This document shows positions 16,230 to 24,672 of a stretch of DNA of 64,000 nucleotides, in pieces. This stretch comes from an uncultured Jannaschia sp. (GTDB taxonomy: Bacteria > Pseudomonadota > Alphaproteobacteria > Rhodobacterales > Rhodobacteraceae). The position numbers were made by a program, and so were the translations under genes. Numbering within the stretch: the stretch's first letter is position 1; each line of letters starts with the position of its first letter. Location: assembly GCA_947494145.1 (NCBI GenBank), contig CANLTZ010000012.1:62001-126000 (forward strand), written 5' to 3'. A model generated the notes under the pieces. It had not been told where the DNA came from, did no database searches, and saw nothing but the letters and a program-made list of their open reading frames with translations.

Positions 16230-17345
16230 ATGACAGATTTCGATTTCGCCGCCCCTGGCCGGGTGCTGTTTGGCCGGGGCCGGGCGGCGATGTTGCCAGG
16301 GCTTTGCCAAGGGCTCGGCGCGCGGGCCCTGCTGGTGCGCGGCAAATCCTCGACCTTCGGACGGGACGCGGCTGCGATGCTGCGCGACTCTGGCCTTGGC
16401 GTCAGCGAATTGATCGCCAGCGGCGAGCCCGACATCGCCTCCGTCGAAGGGGCGGTGGCGGCAGGCCGTGCGGCAGAAGCCGATCTGGTGGTGGCCATCG
16501 GCGGCGGCTCGGTCATCGACTTGGGCAAGGCGGCGGCCGCGCTTATCCCCTCGGACGGCGACTGGATGCGCCATCTGGAGGTGGTGGGCCAGGGCGCACC
16601 GCTGGACGCCGCCCCCCTGCCCCTGGTCGCGCTGCCCACCACGTCCGGCACCGGGGCGGAGGCCACGCGCAACGCAGTGATCGGCGTGCCAGAGGCTGGC
16701 CGCAAGGTCAGCCTGCGCGATGCGCGGATGCTGCCCGACATCGCGCTGGTGGATCCCGCGCTGACCGACGGATCGCCCTGGTCCGTGACGCTGGGCCCTG
16801 GGCTTGATGCCTTCGTGCAATTGGTGGAGGCGTGGCTGTCAACCAAGGCCACACCCTGGACCGACGGCCTGGTCGCCCCCCTCATTCCCACGGTTCTGCC
16901 CGCGTTGGAGATGCTGCGCCAGCGCGAAGACCCAGCCGCGCGCGATGCCATGGCGCTGGCTTCACTCAGCAGCGGGATGGCCTTGGCCAATGGCGGCCTC
17001 GGCGCGGCCCATGGATTGGCAGGGGTGCTGGGCGGACGGCTCGGCGCGCCCCACGGCGCGCTGTGCGGGCGGCTGATGGGCCCGGTTTTGCGCGCCAACC
17101 GCGCGGCGGGCGGCGAGGTCGCGGGCCGGGTGGCGCAGGTCGAAGCTTGGGTGGAGGGCGCCCTGAGCAAGAAGCTGGACGATTGGGCCGACGATGCGGG
17201 CCTGCCCCGCCTGTCGGTGATGGGCCTGCGCACCGCCGACCGGGACGAGATCGCCCGGGCCGCGCAGGCCTCGTCCTCCATGAAGGGCAACCCGGTGGTG
17301 CTGTCGGTGGGGGCGCTTGCGGCGATATTGGGTGAAGCCAGCTAA
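16230..17345 (+). CDS. Iron-containing alcohol dehydrogenase family protein
   Basis: A 371-residue group III (iron-type) alcohol dehydrogenase fold. The NAD-binding GGGSVIDLGKA is near residues 90-100 and PTTSGTGAEAT follows at about 135. Metal ligands: the Asp of GLDAFVQLVEAW is present but the usual His four residues later is Gln; the two later His residues (GAAHGLAG, GAPHGAL) are kept. Such Gln variants occur in a subfamily, so it may use another metal set or be maleylacetate-reductase-like. Start chosen at the MTDFDF methionine; ATG 16212 is an alternative. It follows the glp terminator and so is probably separately expressed; substrate unknown. Confidence 0.8.
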   Translation: MTDFDFAAPGRVLFGRGRAAMLPGLCQGLGARALLVRGKSSTFGRDAAAMLRDSGLGVSELIASGEPDIASVEGAVAAGRAAEADLVVAIGGGSVIDLGKAAAALIPSDGDWMRHLEVVGQGAPLDAAPLPLVALPTTSGTGAEATRNAVIGVPEAGRKVSLRDARMLPDIALVDPALTDGSPWSVTLGPGLDAFVQLVEAWLSTKATPWTDGLVAPLIPTVLPALEMLRQREDPAARDAMALASLSSGMALANGGLGAAHGLAGVLGGRLGAPHGALCGRLMGPVLRANRAAGGEVAGRVAQVEAWVEGALSKKLDDWADDAGLPRLSVMGLRTADRDEIARAAQASSSMKGNPVVLSVGALAAILGEAS

Positions 17346-17395
17346 AGCGGTTTTCGGGAAGCATCACGGAAAGCATCAAGGGCGAACATGGATGG

Positions 17396-17446
17396 GTGAG
17401 GGGCGCTGCCCCTCACACTCCCCGGAGTATTTTCGCCAGGATGAAG
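17396..17446 (-). repeat. Palindromic dispersed repeat, copy C
   Basis: On the plus strand a nine-pair stem (GTGAGGGGC 17396-17404, GCCCCTCAC 17408-17416) is followed by CTCCCCGGAGTATTT and CGCCAGGATGAAG. Read on the minus strand it matches the copy at 27887-27940 from CTTCATCCTGGC through AAATACTCCGGGGAG into the stem. It lies between two convergent genes and could also terminate both. Confidence 0.7.
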
Positions 17447-17498
17447 GGGCGAGCCTGCCCGCCCATGGACAGGATTTCTAGGTGGAAGGACCGCGAGA

Positions 17499-18737
17499 TC
17501 AGGCCTTCTGGATGGTGCCGCTATCCGCGCGCATCTTTACAGACAAGGCCCCGGCCGCCACCGTCAACGCGCCCAGGGTCAGCACCGCCATGGGCCAGCC
17601 TTGCGCCTCGAACACGCGGCCGATCAGGAAGGCGCCCGACAGGCCGCCCAGGTAATAGGCCGCCAGGTAGAGCCCATTGGCCGCCGCATGGTCGTGGGTC
17701 GCCGTTCGGCCCACATGACCGGTGGCGACTGATTGCGCAAAGAACAGACCGCTGCCGACCAGGGCCAGGCCCAGCAGGAAGGCGGGCAGGGACGGGGTCA
17801 GCAGCAGGGTCAGGCCCAGCAAGGTGCCCGTAATGCCGCCCATAAAGCTGGGCCAGGGGCCCCATTTGGCCACTGCGCCCGCCGCCAGCGGCGTCGTCAG
17901 AATGGCGGGGACGAAGACGAAATAGACGAGCCCGATACGGGCTTGCGGCAGGTTGAAAGGCTCCGCCGCCAGCACGCCATTGGCATAGGTGAAGGTGGCC
18001 ACGAAGACGAACAGCAGCACGAAGCCGATGGCGAACATCGCCGTGAGCCGCGTGTTGCCCAGATGGTCGCGCCAGGCGGCCAGGACGGACCCGGCTTCGT
18101 TGCCCAAAGGCGTGCGCGGGCCGTCCTTTGTGCCGATGTAATAGGCCGCGACCGCAGCGCCCATCAGGTTGAGGACGGCGAAGCCATAAAAGCTGTGGGC
18201 CAGGCCGAAATCATTGGCCAGTTCCGACGCGAGCAATCGCCCAAACAGGTTCGAGGCCACGTTGCCCGTGATATAAGCCGCCATGGCCCCTCCAAGCGCG
18301 GTGATGGAACACTCCTCGGACAGATAGGTCAGCGTCAGCGTGAAGGCAGCGGACATGAAGACGCCCTGCACAACCCGCAAGGCGGTGAAAGTCGTCAGGT
18401 CAGGCGCATGGGCCAGCAGCGTCGTGGGGATGGAGAGAAGCGCCAGGCAGACCCAGATGCCGCGTTTGCGGTCGATGCGCCTGGCCAGCAGGGCCACGAT
18501 GATGCTGGCCGCCGCCATCCCGATGGTCGAGGCATTGACCGCCACACCCATGCGGGCCGCCGACACATCGAAGGTTTCCATCAAGGTGGGCAACAGGGCC
18601 TGGCTGCCGAAAAGGTCGATCAGCGTCAGGAACGCGATGACCGCGATCATCGCGGAGCGATGCAGCACCATGCGGCGGGTTTCGCGCGGGTATCCGTCGA
18701 GCGCGTCGCCCAACCCCGCCATCGTCGCTGCGGCCAT
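17499..18737 (-). CDS. MFS transporter
   Basis: A 412-residue major facilitator with about 12 hydrophobic segments. The first begins near residue 28 (MIAVIAFLTLIDLFGSQALL); RRIDRKRGIW after segment 2 is the conserved cytoplasmic loop; a long loop at about 200-225 separates the halves. NGLYLAAYYLGGLSGAFLIG near residue 355 matches the YnfM/AraJ-like drug-efflux branch. It starts three bases after the end of the bicupin gene and is the last of a three-gene unit (patatin, bicupin, MFS). Substrate unknown. Confidence 0.82.
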   Translation of the reverse strand: MAAATMAGLGDALDGYPRETRRMVLHRSAMIAVIAFLTLIDLFGSQALLPTLMETFDVSAARMGVAVNASTIGMAAASIIVALLARRIDRKRGIWVCLALLSIPTTLLAHAPDLTTFTALRVVQGVFMSAAFTLTLTYLSEECSITALGGAMAAYITGNVASNLFGRLLASELANDFGLAHSFYGFAVLNLMGAAVAAYYIGTKDGPRTPLGNEAGSVLAAWRDHLGNTRLTAMFAIGFVLLFVFVATFTYANGVLAAEPFNLPQARIGLVYFVFVPAILTTPLAAGAVAKWGPWPSFMGGITGTLLGLTLLLTPSLPAFLLGLALVGSGLFFAQSVATGHVGRTATHDHAAANGLYLAAYYLGGLSGAFLIGRVFEAQGWPMAVLTLGALTVAAGALSVKMRADSGTIQKA

Positions 18738-18740
18738 GTC

Positions 18741-19607
18741 TCAGCCCCCGTGGCTACCGTGTGCCAATGGCGCGGTGCGTGGGACGCCCTCGACCTCCGC
18801 CGCGGGTTCCACCACACCGAAATAGAGGATCGCGACCGCGTCGCCGGTGTTTTCCCACCAGCCGGTGGCCCCTTGGGCCAGGCCGCCGCCGGTATGATTG
18901 GCCAAGTCTGCCGTGCCAGCGGTGTCGTGCTGCGTGACGGCACCCTCCCAGACGAAGACCTGCAATGGCTCACCCGCGCCGGTGAAGTCCGGCAGCACGC
19001 CGCCGGGTTCCAGCGTAGCGCGGTAGGTGCTCAACACCCAGCTATCGCCGGTGCCATCGCCGAAATGGGCACCGATATCGACGACGCCCAACAACTCCAA
19101 AGCGGCTTGGCTGATCTCAGGCAGCTCCATCGTGCCGGGGTCTGGAACGGCGGTTACCGCATCGGACGTGTTGCCCGGAGCAAAGACATCGAAGGCAATC
19201 AGGTGGACGGTCTCGGCGCCCTCGTTTTCCCACCAATGGGCGACGACGCCCTCTTCCAGCGCGAGACCGCCGGTCTTGTGTAAGATGCGGCCTTCGGTGA
19301 GGGAGGAATACTCGTAGATCTCACCCGACGCGACGGTAAAGACGGCGGGGCGGTCGGCATGGTCGTGAATCGGAACGACCCCGCCCTGGGGGATGGTCCA
19401 GAAGCGCGTGCGCAGGTGGCGGCCTGCCAGATTGCCGATGCCCTCTGCGCCAAGCGGCATGTTTCCGGTGACATCGTTGGAAATGCCACGCGCCTGCGAC
19501 GGTCCTTCCAGGCCATGGATGACGCGGGTGGGCAGCCCTTCGGGCAATTCGGCCATCAGAGGCGTGGCCACGAGAACAAGGATCAGCGCAGAAAAAACGG
19601 TCTTCAT
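18741..19607 (-). CDS. Secreted two-cupin-domain protein
   Basis: A 288-residue protein with a signal peptide (MKTVFSALILVLVATPLMA, cleavage about residue 19). Two cupin-like halves are visible: residues 60-125 with GGVVPIHDHADRPAVFTVAS and residues 180-250 with TLEPGGVLPDF and QVFVWEGAV. Only the first half keeps a clear HxH metal motif. It would act in the periplasm as a metal-dependent enzyme or ligand-binding protein; no reaction can be named. It is sandwiched between the patatin gene (one base away) and the MFS gene. Confidence 0.7.
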   Translation of the reverse strand: MKTVFSALILVLVATPLMAELPEGLPTRVIHGLEGPSQARGISNDVTGNMPLGAEGIGNLAGRHLRTRFWTIPQGGVVPIHDHADRPAVFTVASGEIYEYSSLTEGRILHKTGGLALEEGVVAHWWENEGAETVHLIAFDVFAPGNTSDAVTAVPDPGTMELPEISQAALELLGVVDIGAHFGDGTGDSWVLSTYRATLEPGGVLPDFTGAGEPLQVFVWEGAVTQHDTAGTADLANHTGGGLAQGATGWWENTGDAVAILYFGVVEPAAEVEGVPRTAPLAHGSHGG

Positions 19608-19608
19608 G

Positions 19609-20706
19609 TCAGCCCACCTTTCCGGGTTTCAATTCCAGGACGTTGCCTTCGCGGGGTTTGCCGAAATCATCGAACAGGTCCCGCAGGATGAGGGTCGATT
19701 TGACTTCGATGTCATTGAAGTTCGCCTTCAGCCACCGGTCGGCATGGTGGCGGCCGATGTCGCGCAGATGGGTCAGGAACCCCCATTCGGAATTCATCTT
19801 GGAAGACGCATCCAGCTTCAACATATCGTCGCAGCCATCGATCAGATGCAGGAACATCCGGCGATATTGCTTGTCCGACAGCGCCCCTTCCTCGATCAGC
19901 CGGTCCACCAAGTCGATGGCCCTAAGATCGCGCAGAAGCGACGCGTTGAACGTGATCTCATTGATGCGGTTCTGGATATCGCGCGCCCGGGTGGGCGTGC
20001 CGGGCCGCATCAGCGGGTTGATCTGCACGATCAGGATATCGGGGCTGGGCGAATGGTCGATGAATGGAAACAGGACGGGGTTGCCCATGAAGCCCCCGTC
20101 CCAATAAGGCACGCCGTCGATTTCCACCGCCTTGAACATATTGGGCAGGCAGGCCGAGGCCATGACCACATCGAGCGTCACCTCGTGGCGGTGAAACACG
20201 CGCGCGCGCCCCGTTTCCACATTGGTAGCCGAGATATAGAGGCCCATATCCTCTTCGCCCGCGACCTTTTCGAAATCGACGAAATTGCCGACCAGATCGC
20301 GCAGCGGGTTCACGTTGAACGGGTTGAGATCGTAGGGCGACGCCATGCGATTGACGAGGTCCATCATCAGATAGCCCGGGCTCCGCTCCATCGACCAGGA
20401 GCCGAGGAAGACATCCAACGGGGTGCGTTTCATCGGACTCGATTGGCCGGCATGGCTGATCTGTTTCCAGAACGCTTCCAACGCAGCACGCGCGCCCAGG
20501 GCGGCGCCATCATACATGCCCTGTGCCGCCACGACGGCGTTCATTGCACCGGCGGACGTGCCGCTGATCGCCTCGATCCAAAGCGCGTCTTCTTCGAACA
20601 TGCGATCCAGCACGCCCCAGGTGAACGCCCCGTGGCTTCCGCCGCCCTGCAGCGCAAGATTGATCGCTTTCTTGTGGTGGGGCTGACGCCCGCTGCCCTT
20701 GGCCAT
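19609..20706 (-). CDS. Patatin-like phospholipase
   Basis: A 365-residue patatin. The oxyanion loop GGGSHGAF is at about residues 21-28, the nucleophile elbow GTSAG (Ser about 50) and the catalytic Asp in DGGFMGNP (about 200). The rest carries charged helices typical of bacterial patatins of about 340-370 residues. These enzymes cleave acyl esters with a Ser-Asp dyad; no signal peptide is seen, so it is probably cytoplasmic. The 194-base gap to the divergent gene at 20901 should hold promoters for both directions. Confidence 0.9.
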   Translation of the reverse strand: MAKGSGRQPHHKKAINLALQGGGSHGAFTWGVLDRMFEEDALWIEAISGTSAGAMNAVVAAQGMYDGAALGARAALEAFWKQISHAGQSSPMKRTPLDVFLGSWSMERSPGYLMMDLVNRMASPYDLNPFNVNPLRDLVGNFVDFEKVAGEEDMGLYISATNVETGRARVFHRHEVTLDVVMASACLPNMFKAVEIDGVPYWDGGFMGNPVLFPFIDHSPSPDILIVQINPLMRPGTPTRARDIQNRINEITFNASLLRDLRAIDLVDRLIEEGALSDKQYRRMFLHLIDGCDDMLKLDASSKMNSEWGFLTHLRDIGRHHADRWLKANFNDIEVKSTLILRDLFDDFGKPREGNVLELKPGKVG

Positions 20707-20900
20707 TACGGTCCCTTTCTGTCCCCTCCACGACTGGTCAGGCCAGCCTGACGCTGCAATGCAGCATCACTCCGTTACCCTTGGGCAGGTCGGCGGGATT
20801 CGGTCAAGCGCGGCCGGGCGTTAAGGCGGCGATGTCAACGAAAGGTGATCACCCGTGTGCGGGCCTTGCGCCTCAGCGCCGCGACGGGCATCGAAGGGGC

Positions 20901-21263
20901 ATGGACAGCGCCGCGACGATCATACTGGGGACCGAAATCTGGATGGGGATCGGGGCCGCAGTGGCCGTCGTGTTCCTTTTATGGGGGATCGACCGCGTGG
21001 ATGAGGACGCCCAGGGCGCCTATATCTTCCGCCCGCTGCTTATCCCCGCGATCCTGCTGATCTGGCCCTTGGTTCTGTGGCGCTGGTGGGCACTGGAAGC
21101 TACGCGCGACGTGCCCCAGGCGCGTTATCGGCCCAAGCGCGTGCTGCACCGATGGGGCGTGCTGGCCATGGCGGTCGCGATGGCCCTGTTCATCATCGCA
21201 GGCCTCGCGGTGCGCCAGGACTGGCCCGCAGACATCGCCCCCGTCCGCCTGGATACCCAATGA
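20901..21263 (+). CDS. Small two-helix membrane protein of the Rieske/ferric-reductase operon
   Basis: A 120-residue protein with three hydrophobic stretches (residues 7-27, 42-58 and 82-101) and a basic loop. I do not recognise a named family. The ATG at 20901 has GAAGGGG just upstream; the open frame extends 120 bases earlier without membrane features. Its TGA overlaps the next ATG, as do the following two junctions, so four genes form one tight unit. The role is likely assembly or anchoring of the cytochrome b-Rieske protein; this is inference from position only. Confidence 0.6.
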   Translation: MDSAATIILGTEIWMGIGAAVAVVFLLWGIDRVDEDAQGAYIFRPLLIPAILLIWPLVLWRWWALEATRDVPQARYRPKRVLHRWGVLAMAVAMALFIIAGLAVRQDWPADIAPVRLDTQ

Positions 21264-22315
21264 GCGTCAAATACATACCCGTCCAGTGGAACCCCAACAA
21301 ATGGGTCTACGACGCCGTTCTGATCGCCGGCGCGGGGCTCTTTCTGTGGGTGTTTCTCTACATCACGCCCGAGACGCTGAGCCACGAGTTTCCAATCAAC
21401 GGACAGATCCACAATGCCCGCGCCTTCGGGGCCTGCGCCTTCGTGATGCTGACGGTGATCTTGTGCATCGGGCCCTTGGCGCGGATCGACCGGCGGTTTC
21501 TACCGCTTCTCTATAATCGGCGACATTTCGGCGTGCTGACGACGCTCGTGGCGCTGACCCATGTGGGCTACATCCTGGGCTGGTATTTCGCCTTTTCACC
21601 GTCCGACCGGATGGAGGCGCTGCTGCGCGCCAACACCAGCTACGGCCAAATCGCCGGTTTCCCGTTCGAAGCCCTTGGCATCGCGGCCCTGCTGATCCTG
21701 CTGGTGCTGGCCGCCACAAGCCATGATTTCTGGCTCAAGTTCCTGACACCGCCGGTTTGGAAGAAGCTGCATCTGCTGATCTACGTGGCCTATGCCGCCG
21801 TCGTCGGCCATGTGGCCTTGGGCGTGTTGCAGGACCAGCAAAACCATGTGGTCACCGTGATCTTCATCGCCTGCGCTGCCCTGGTGGCGGGGCTGCACAT
21901 TTGGGCCGCTGCTTTGGATTGGAACACGCGCGCCCCCGCACCCGCCGATTGGCTGCCGGTCTGCGACGCCACCGACATCGCCGATGGCCGCGCGCGCATC
22001 ACGCTGCTGCCCAGCGGCGACCGGGTGGCCGTGTTTCGTCAGGGCGAGGCGCTCAGCGCCATCGCCAATGCCTGCGCCCATCAGAACGGCCCCTTGGGCG
22101 AAGGCCGCGTCATCGACTGTCTGGTGACCTGCCCCTGGCACGGCTTTCAGTATGACGTGACCAACGGCCGCTCGCCCGCGCCCTTCACCGAAAGGGTGCC
22201 CACCTACAACCTGCGCCTCGATGGGGCGCGCGTGCTGGTCGACCCTGCGCCCAACGCGCCGGGCACGCCCGTCGCGCCACTCTCCATCACCCATCTGCTG
22301 GGGGAAAGCCCATGA
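21260..22315 (+). CDS. Ferric-reductase-like cytochrome b fused to a Rieske [2Fe-2S] domain
   Basis: A 351-residue fusion. Residues 15-225 carry six membrane segments of the ferric reductase/MsrQ type with candidate haem ligands in ALTHVGYILGWY and in KKLHLLIYVAYAAVVGH. Residues about 232-330 are a Rieske ferredoxin domain with both cluster motifs: CAH (ACAHQNGPLG) and CPWH (TCPWHGFQYD). Electrons could pass between the iron-sulfur cluster and membrane haems. No flavin or NAD domain is present, so a partner must supply or accept electrons. The translated frame runs further upstream but only within the preceding gene; ATG 21260 overlaps its stop. Confidence 0.85.
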   Translation: MSVKYIPVQWNPNKWVYDAVLIAGAGLFLWVFLYITPETLSHEFPINGQIHNARAFGACAFVMLTVILCIGPLARIDRRFLPLLYNRRHFGVLTTLVALTHVGYILGWYFAFSPSDRMEALLRANTSYGQIAGFPFEALGIAALLILLVLAATSHDFWLKFLTPPVWKKLHLLIYVAYAAVVGHVALGVLQDQQNHVVTVIFIACAALVAGLHIWAAALDWNTRAPAPADWLPVCDATDIADGRARITLLPSGDRVAVFRQGEALSAIANACAHQNGPLGEGRVIDCLVTCPWHGFQYDVTNGRSPAPFTERVPTYNLRLDGARVLVDPAPNAPGTPVAPLSITHLLGESP

Positions 22316-23067
22316 AAGACGACCCGTTCTTCGTGGGATACGCCCCCATGCCCCGGGCGTGGCGGGCGCTTTACGGCGTCGTGATCGTGGCCTTCGTGGC
22401 CTTCTTCGCAGCCGTCGGTTTCATGCTGGGCGGCAACCAGGACGCGCCCGAGGCGGCAGGCTTCCGCTTCGATTACGGTCGCCAGACCGTGACCGGCGTG
22501 ATCGAAATGTCGCCCTACCCCATCCTTCATGTCACCGAAGGCACCGAACGCATTCCGGCGGGGCGGTCCCTGCTGATGTCGGGCCAGGGCAAGACCGGCA
22601 TCGACACACGCCTTGCCCCGATGGAGGGGCAGTTGGCCACCGTATCCGGCGTCCCGCTGGAACGGGGCACGATCGACGCGCTTCAAGTGCGCGGCGGCCA
22701 GCGCGGCGTGGCGCCCGCCGAGGGCACCGCCCCCGACATCCCGGTCGAAGATCTGGGCCGCTGGCGCCTGGCGGGCGAAATCTGTGACGGCAAATGCCTG
22801 GTCGGCGCCATGCGCCCCGGGCGCGGGCTGGCGCATAAGGCCTGTGCGAACCTGTGCATCCTGGGCGAGGTCCCGCCCGTCTTCGTGTCGAGCCAGCCAG
22901 TCGAGGGCACGGATTTCATGCTGATCACCGGGCCCGACGCCACCCCCCTGCCGGTCGAGGCTTATGACCGCATCGGCCAGTTCATCAGCCTGGAAGGGCA
23001 GTTGGAGCGGCGCGGCGACCTTCTGGTGCTGCGCATGGACCCGACCACGATGGAGCTTTTGCCGTGA
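22312..23067 (+). CDS. Single-pass membrane protein of the Rieske/ferric-reductase operon
   Basis: A 251-residue protein with one membrane segment (residues 20-43, LYGVVIVAFVAFFAAVGFML) and a large domain outside. The domain holds four cysteines in the pattern C-DGK-C and ACANLC (about residues 160-185), which could bind metal or form disulfides. I do not recognise the family. It overlaps the Rieske fusion and the next gene by four bases each, so a shared complex is likely. Its ending (QFISLEGQLERRGDLLVLRM) reads like a small beta-barrel. Confidence 0.6.
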   Translation: MKDDPFFVGYAPMPRAWRALYGVVIVAFVAFFAAVGFMLGGNQDAPEAAGFRFDYGRQTVTGVIEMSPYPILHVTEGTERIPAGRSLLMSGQGKTGIDTRLAPMEGQLATVSGVPLERGTIDALQVRGGQRGVAPAEGTAPDIPVEDLGRWRLAGEICDGKCLVGAMRPGRGLAHKACANLCILGEVPPVFVSSQPVEGTDFMLITGPDATPLPVEAYDRIGQFISLEGQLERRGDLLVLRMDPTTMELLP

Positions 23068-23306
23068 CGCGCCGCGTGCTTCTGCTGACCCTCACGGTCT
23101 GCACCTGCGTGGTCCTGTTCTACGCCTCGCGCTACTGGCCGCTTCGCCTTTGGGGCCGCGATGAATTCTTCGGCCTGCCCCCCGGCGGCGGCTTGGTGCG
23201 CCAATGGCTCCGCGGCACCGATTTCGCCCCGTTCGAGCTTCTGATTTGGGGCATCGGGTCCTTCCTGATCCTGACGGGGCTGCAAAAACTGTTTGAGCGG
23301 GGGTAG
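23064..23306 (+). CDS. Small membrane protein closing the Rieske/ferric-reductase operon
   Basis: An 80-residue protein with two hydrophobic stretches (residues 4-20 and 56-72) and a short polar loop (YWPLRLWGRDEFFGL). Not recognised. It overlaps the preceding gene by four bases. The word AGCGGTTTTT follows the stop, as after two other genes in the window. Confidence 0.55.
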   Translation: MTRRVLLLTLTVCTCVVLFYASRYWPLRLWGRDEFFGLPPGGGLVRQWLRGTDFAPFELLIWGIGSFLILTGLQKLFERG

Positions 23307-23441
23307 AGCGGTTTTTGCCGCGCATGGTCCAAGTCGGTCGCTTAACTTCGACGTGGTGAAAGGCAGCTTCGAGCCCAGTTCGTCTGATGCTGCGTGCTGC
23401 ACGAATGGTAGCTTTTGCGGAGTTGCCCATAAGTGTATCGA

Positions 23442-23485
23442 CATCTAACTAGTTATACATTGTTGTGGGTATAACCGGTTAGATG
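23442..23485. promoter_or_regulatory. Twin palindromes in a long inverted repeat before the ATPase gene
   Basis: CATCTAACTAGTTATAC (23442-23458) and GTATAACCGGTTAGATG (23469-23485) are inverted copies with two mismatches and a ten-base spacer. Each arm contains its own perfect ten-base palindrome, TAACTAGTTA (23446-23455) and TAACCGGTTA (23472-23481), with centres 26 bp apart. The element ends 11 bases before the ATPase ATG. It looks like a double operator (TAAC-N2-GTTA) that could also fold as RNA over the ribosome-binding site. Confidence 0.6.
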
Positions 23486-23496
23486 TAGGTAAACCA

Positions 23497-24672
23497 ATGG
23501 ACCCTGTTAGAAACCCATTCGCGCCCGGAGCGGGTTCGCAACCACCGGAACTTGCAGGTCGGGATGAGATAATCTCAGACGCAAACACTGCTTTGAAGAG
23601 AATGTTGCTTGGCAAGCATGCGCAGTTACAAATGCTGCTTGGACTACGCGGGACTGGCAAGACCGTTTTACTCAACACTATCGAAAATGCAGCAGAAGAA
23701 AATGGCTATCTGACCTCTGTTATCGAAGCACCGGAGGACAAGCCGCTTGCTGAGCTCTTGTACCCAAAGATGCAGCAAGTGCTCCGAAAGTTGTCGTTGA
23801 TAGAGAACGCCAAAGCAAAAACGCACGCGGCAATGAAGGCTCTGAGAAGCTTTGCAAGTGCTTTCAAAGTGCAAATCGGCGATTTATCAGTTTCTGTCGA
23901 TCCAGAGCCAGGCGTAGCAGATAGTGGAAATCTCGAATATGATCTTTCTGATATGTTTGTTGCGATTGGACATGCGGCAAAAGCTGCTGACAAGGGTTGG
24001 TGTCTTCTCATTGATGAGGTTCAATACCTGAAATCCGCTGAGCTTGCGGCGCTTATTGTTGCTATCCACAAGGTTGGGCAAAAACAACTTCCAGTCATCT
24101 TTTTTGGCGCAGGGCTTCCACAGCTAGCTGGTCTTTCTGGAGACGCTAAATCATATGCAGAACGGCTTTTTTCTTACCCAAAAGTTGGGGCTCTCAACGA
24201 AGGCGCGGCCTTAAAGGCGGTGCAAGGACCTATAAATGAAGAGGGTGAAAGAATAACCGGCAATGCTCTGAGTGAAATATGCAAAATCACTGAAGGTTAC
24301 CCATACTTTCTGCAAGAGTGGGGCTTTCAGACTTGGAATACTGCCGACGGGTCGCCAATTGATGCTAGCGATGTCAACAAGGCCACCGCAAGCGCTCTCA
24401 AGAGACTGGATCAAGGGTTCTTCCAAGTCAGGTTCGATAGGTTAACTCCGAAGGAGCGCGAGTACGTGATTGCTATGGCTGAACTGGGCAAGGGTCCTTA
24501 TCGGTCATCAGAGGTCGCTGACCGTTTAGGTGAGCCTCCATCCAAACTCGGGCCTCGTCGAGCGCAAATTATCGACAAGGGTATGATCTATAGCCCTCAG
24601 TATGGCGACATAGACTTCACTGTCCCAATGTTTGACGATTATCTTCGGCGGAACTGGGAGTTAAGCGACTGA
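23497..24672 (+). CDS. Orphan AAA-type ATP-binding protein
   Basis: A 391-residue P-loop ATPase of the archaeal-ATPase/ORC-like AAA type. Walker A is GLRGTGKT (about residues 48-55), Walker B is CLLIDEVQYL (about 168-177), and a sensor-like VIFFGAGLPQL follows. The last 80 residues (ELGKGPYRSSEVADRLGEPP, IIDKGMIYSP) look like a winged helix. GC is clearly lower than in neighbours (many A/T third positions), indicating acquisition. Such proteins occur singly on islands; roles in defence or mobile-element biology have been proposed, but none can be shown here. It may bind the twin palindromes in front of its own gene. Confidence 0.75.
   Translation: MDPVRNPFAPGAGSQPPELAGRDEIISDANTALKRMLLGKHAQLQMLLGLRGTGKTVLLNTIENAAEENGYLTSVIEAPEDKPLAELLYPKMQQVLRKLSLIENAKAKTHAAMKALRSFASAFKVQIGDLSVSVDPEPGVADSGNLEYDLSDMFVAIGHAAKAADKGWCLLIDEVQYLKSAELAALIVAIHKVGQKQLPVIFFGAGLPQLAGLSGDAKSYAERLFSYPKVGALNEGAALKAVQGPINEEGERITGNALSEICKITEGYPYFLQEWGFQTWNTADGSPIDASDVNKATASALKRLDQGFFQVRFDRLTPKEREYVIAMAELGKGPYRSSEVADRLGEPPSKLGPRRAQIIDKGMIYSPQYGDIDFTVPMFDDYLRRNWELSD

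Noticed and set aside
17733-19283. 516-codon plus-strand open frame
   Set aside because: Antisense to the MFS and bicupin genes; the translation is Arg/Gln/Gly-rich low-complexity sequence.
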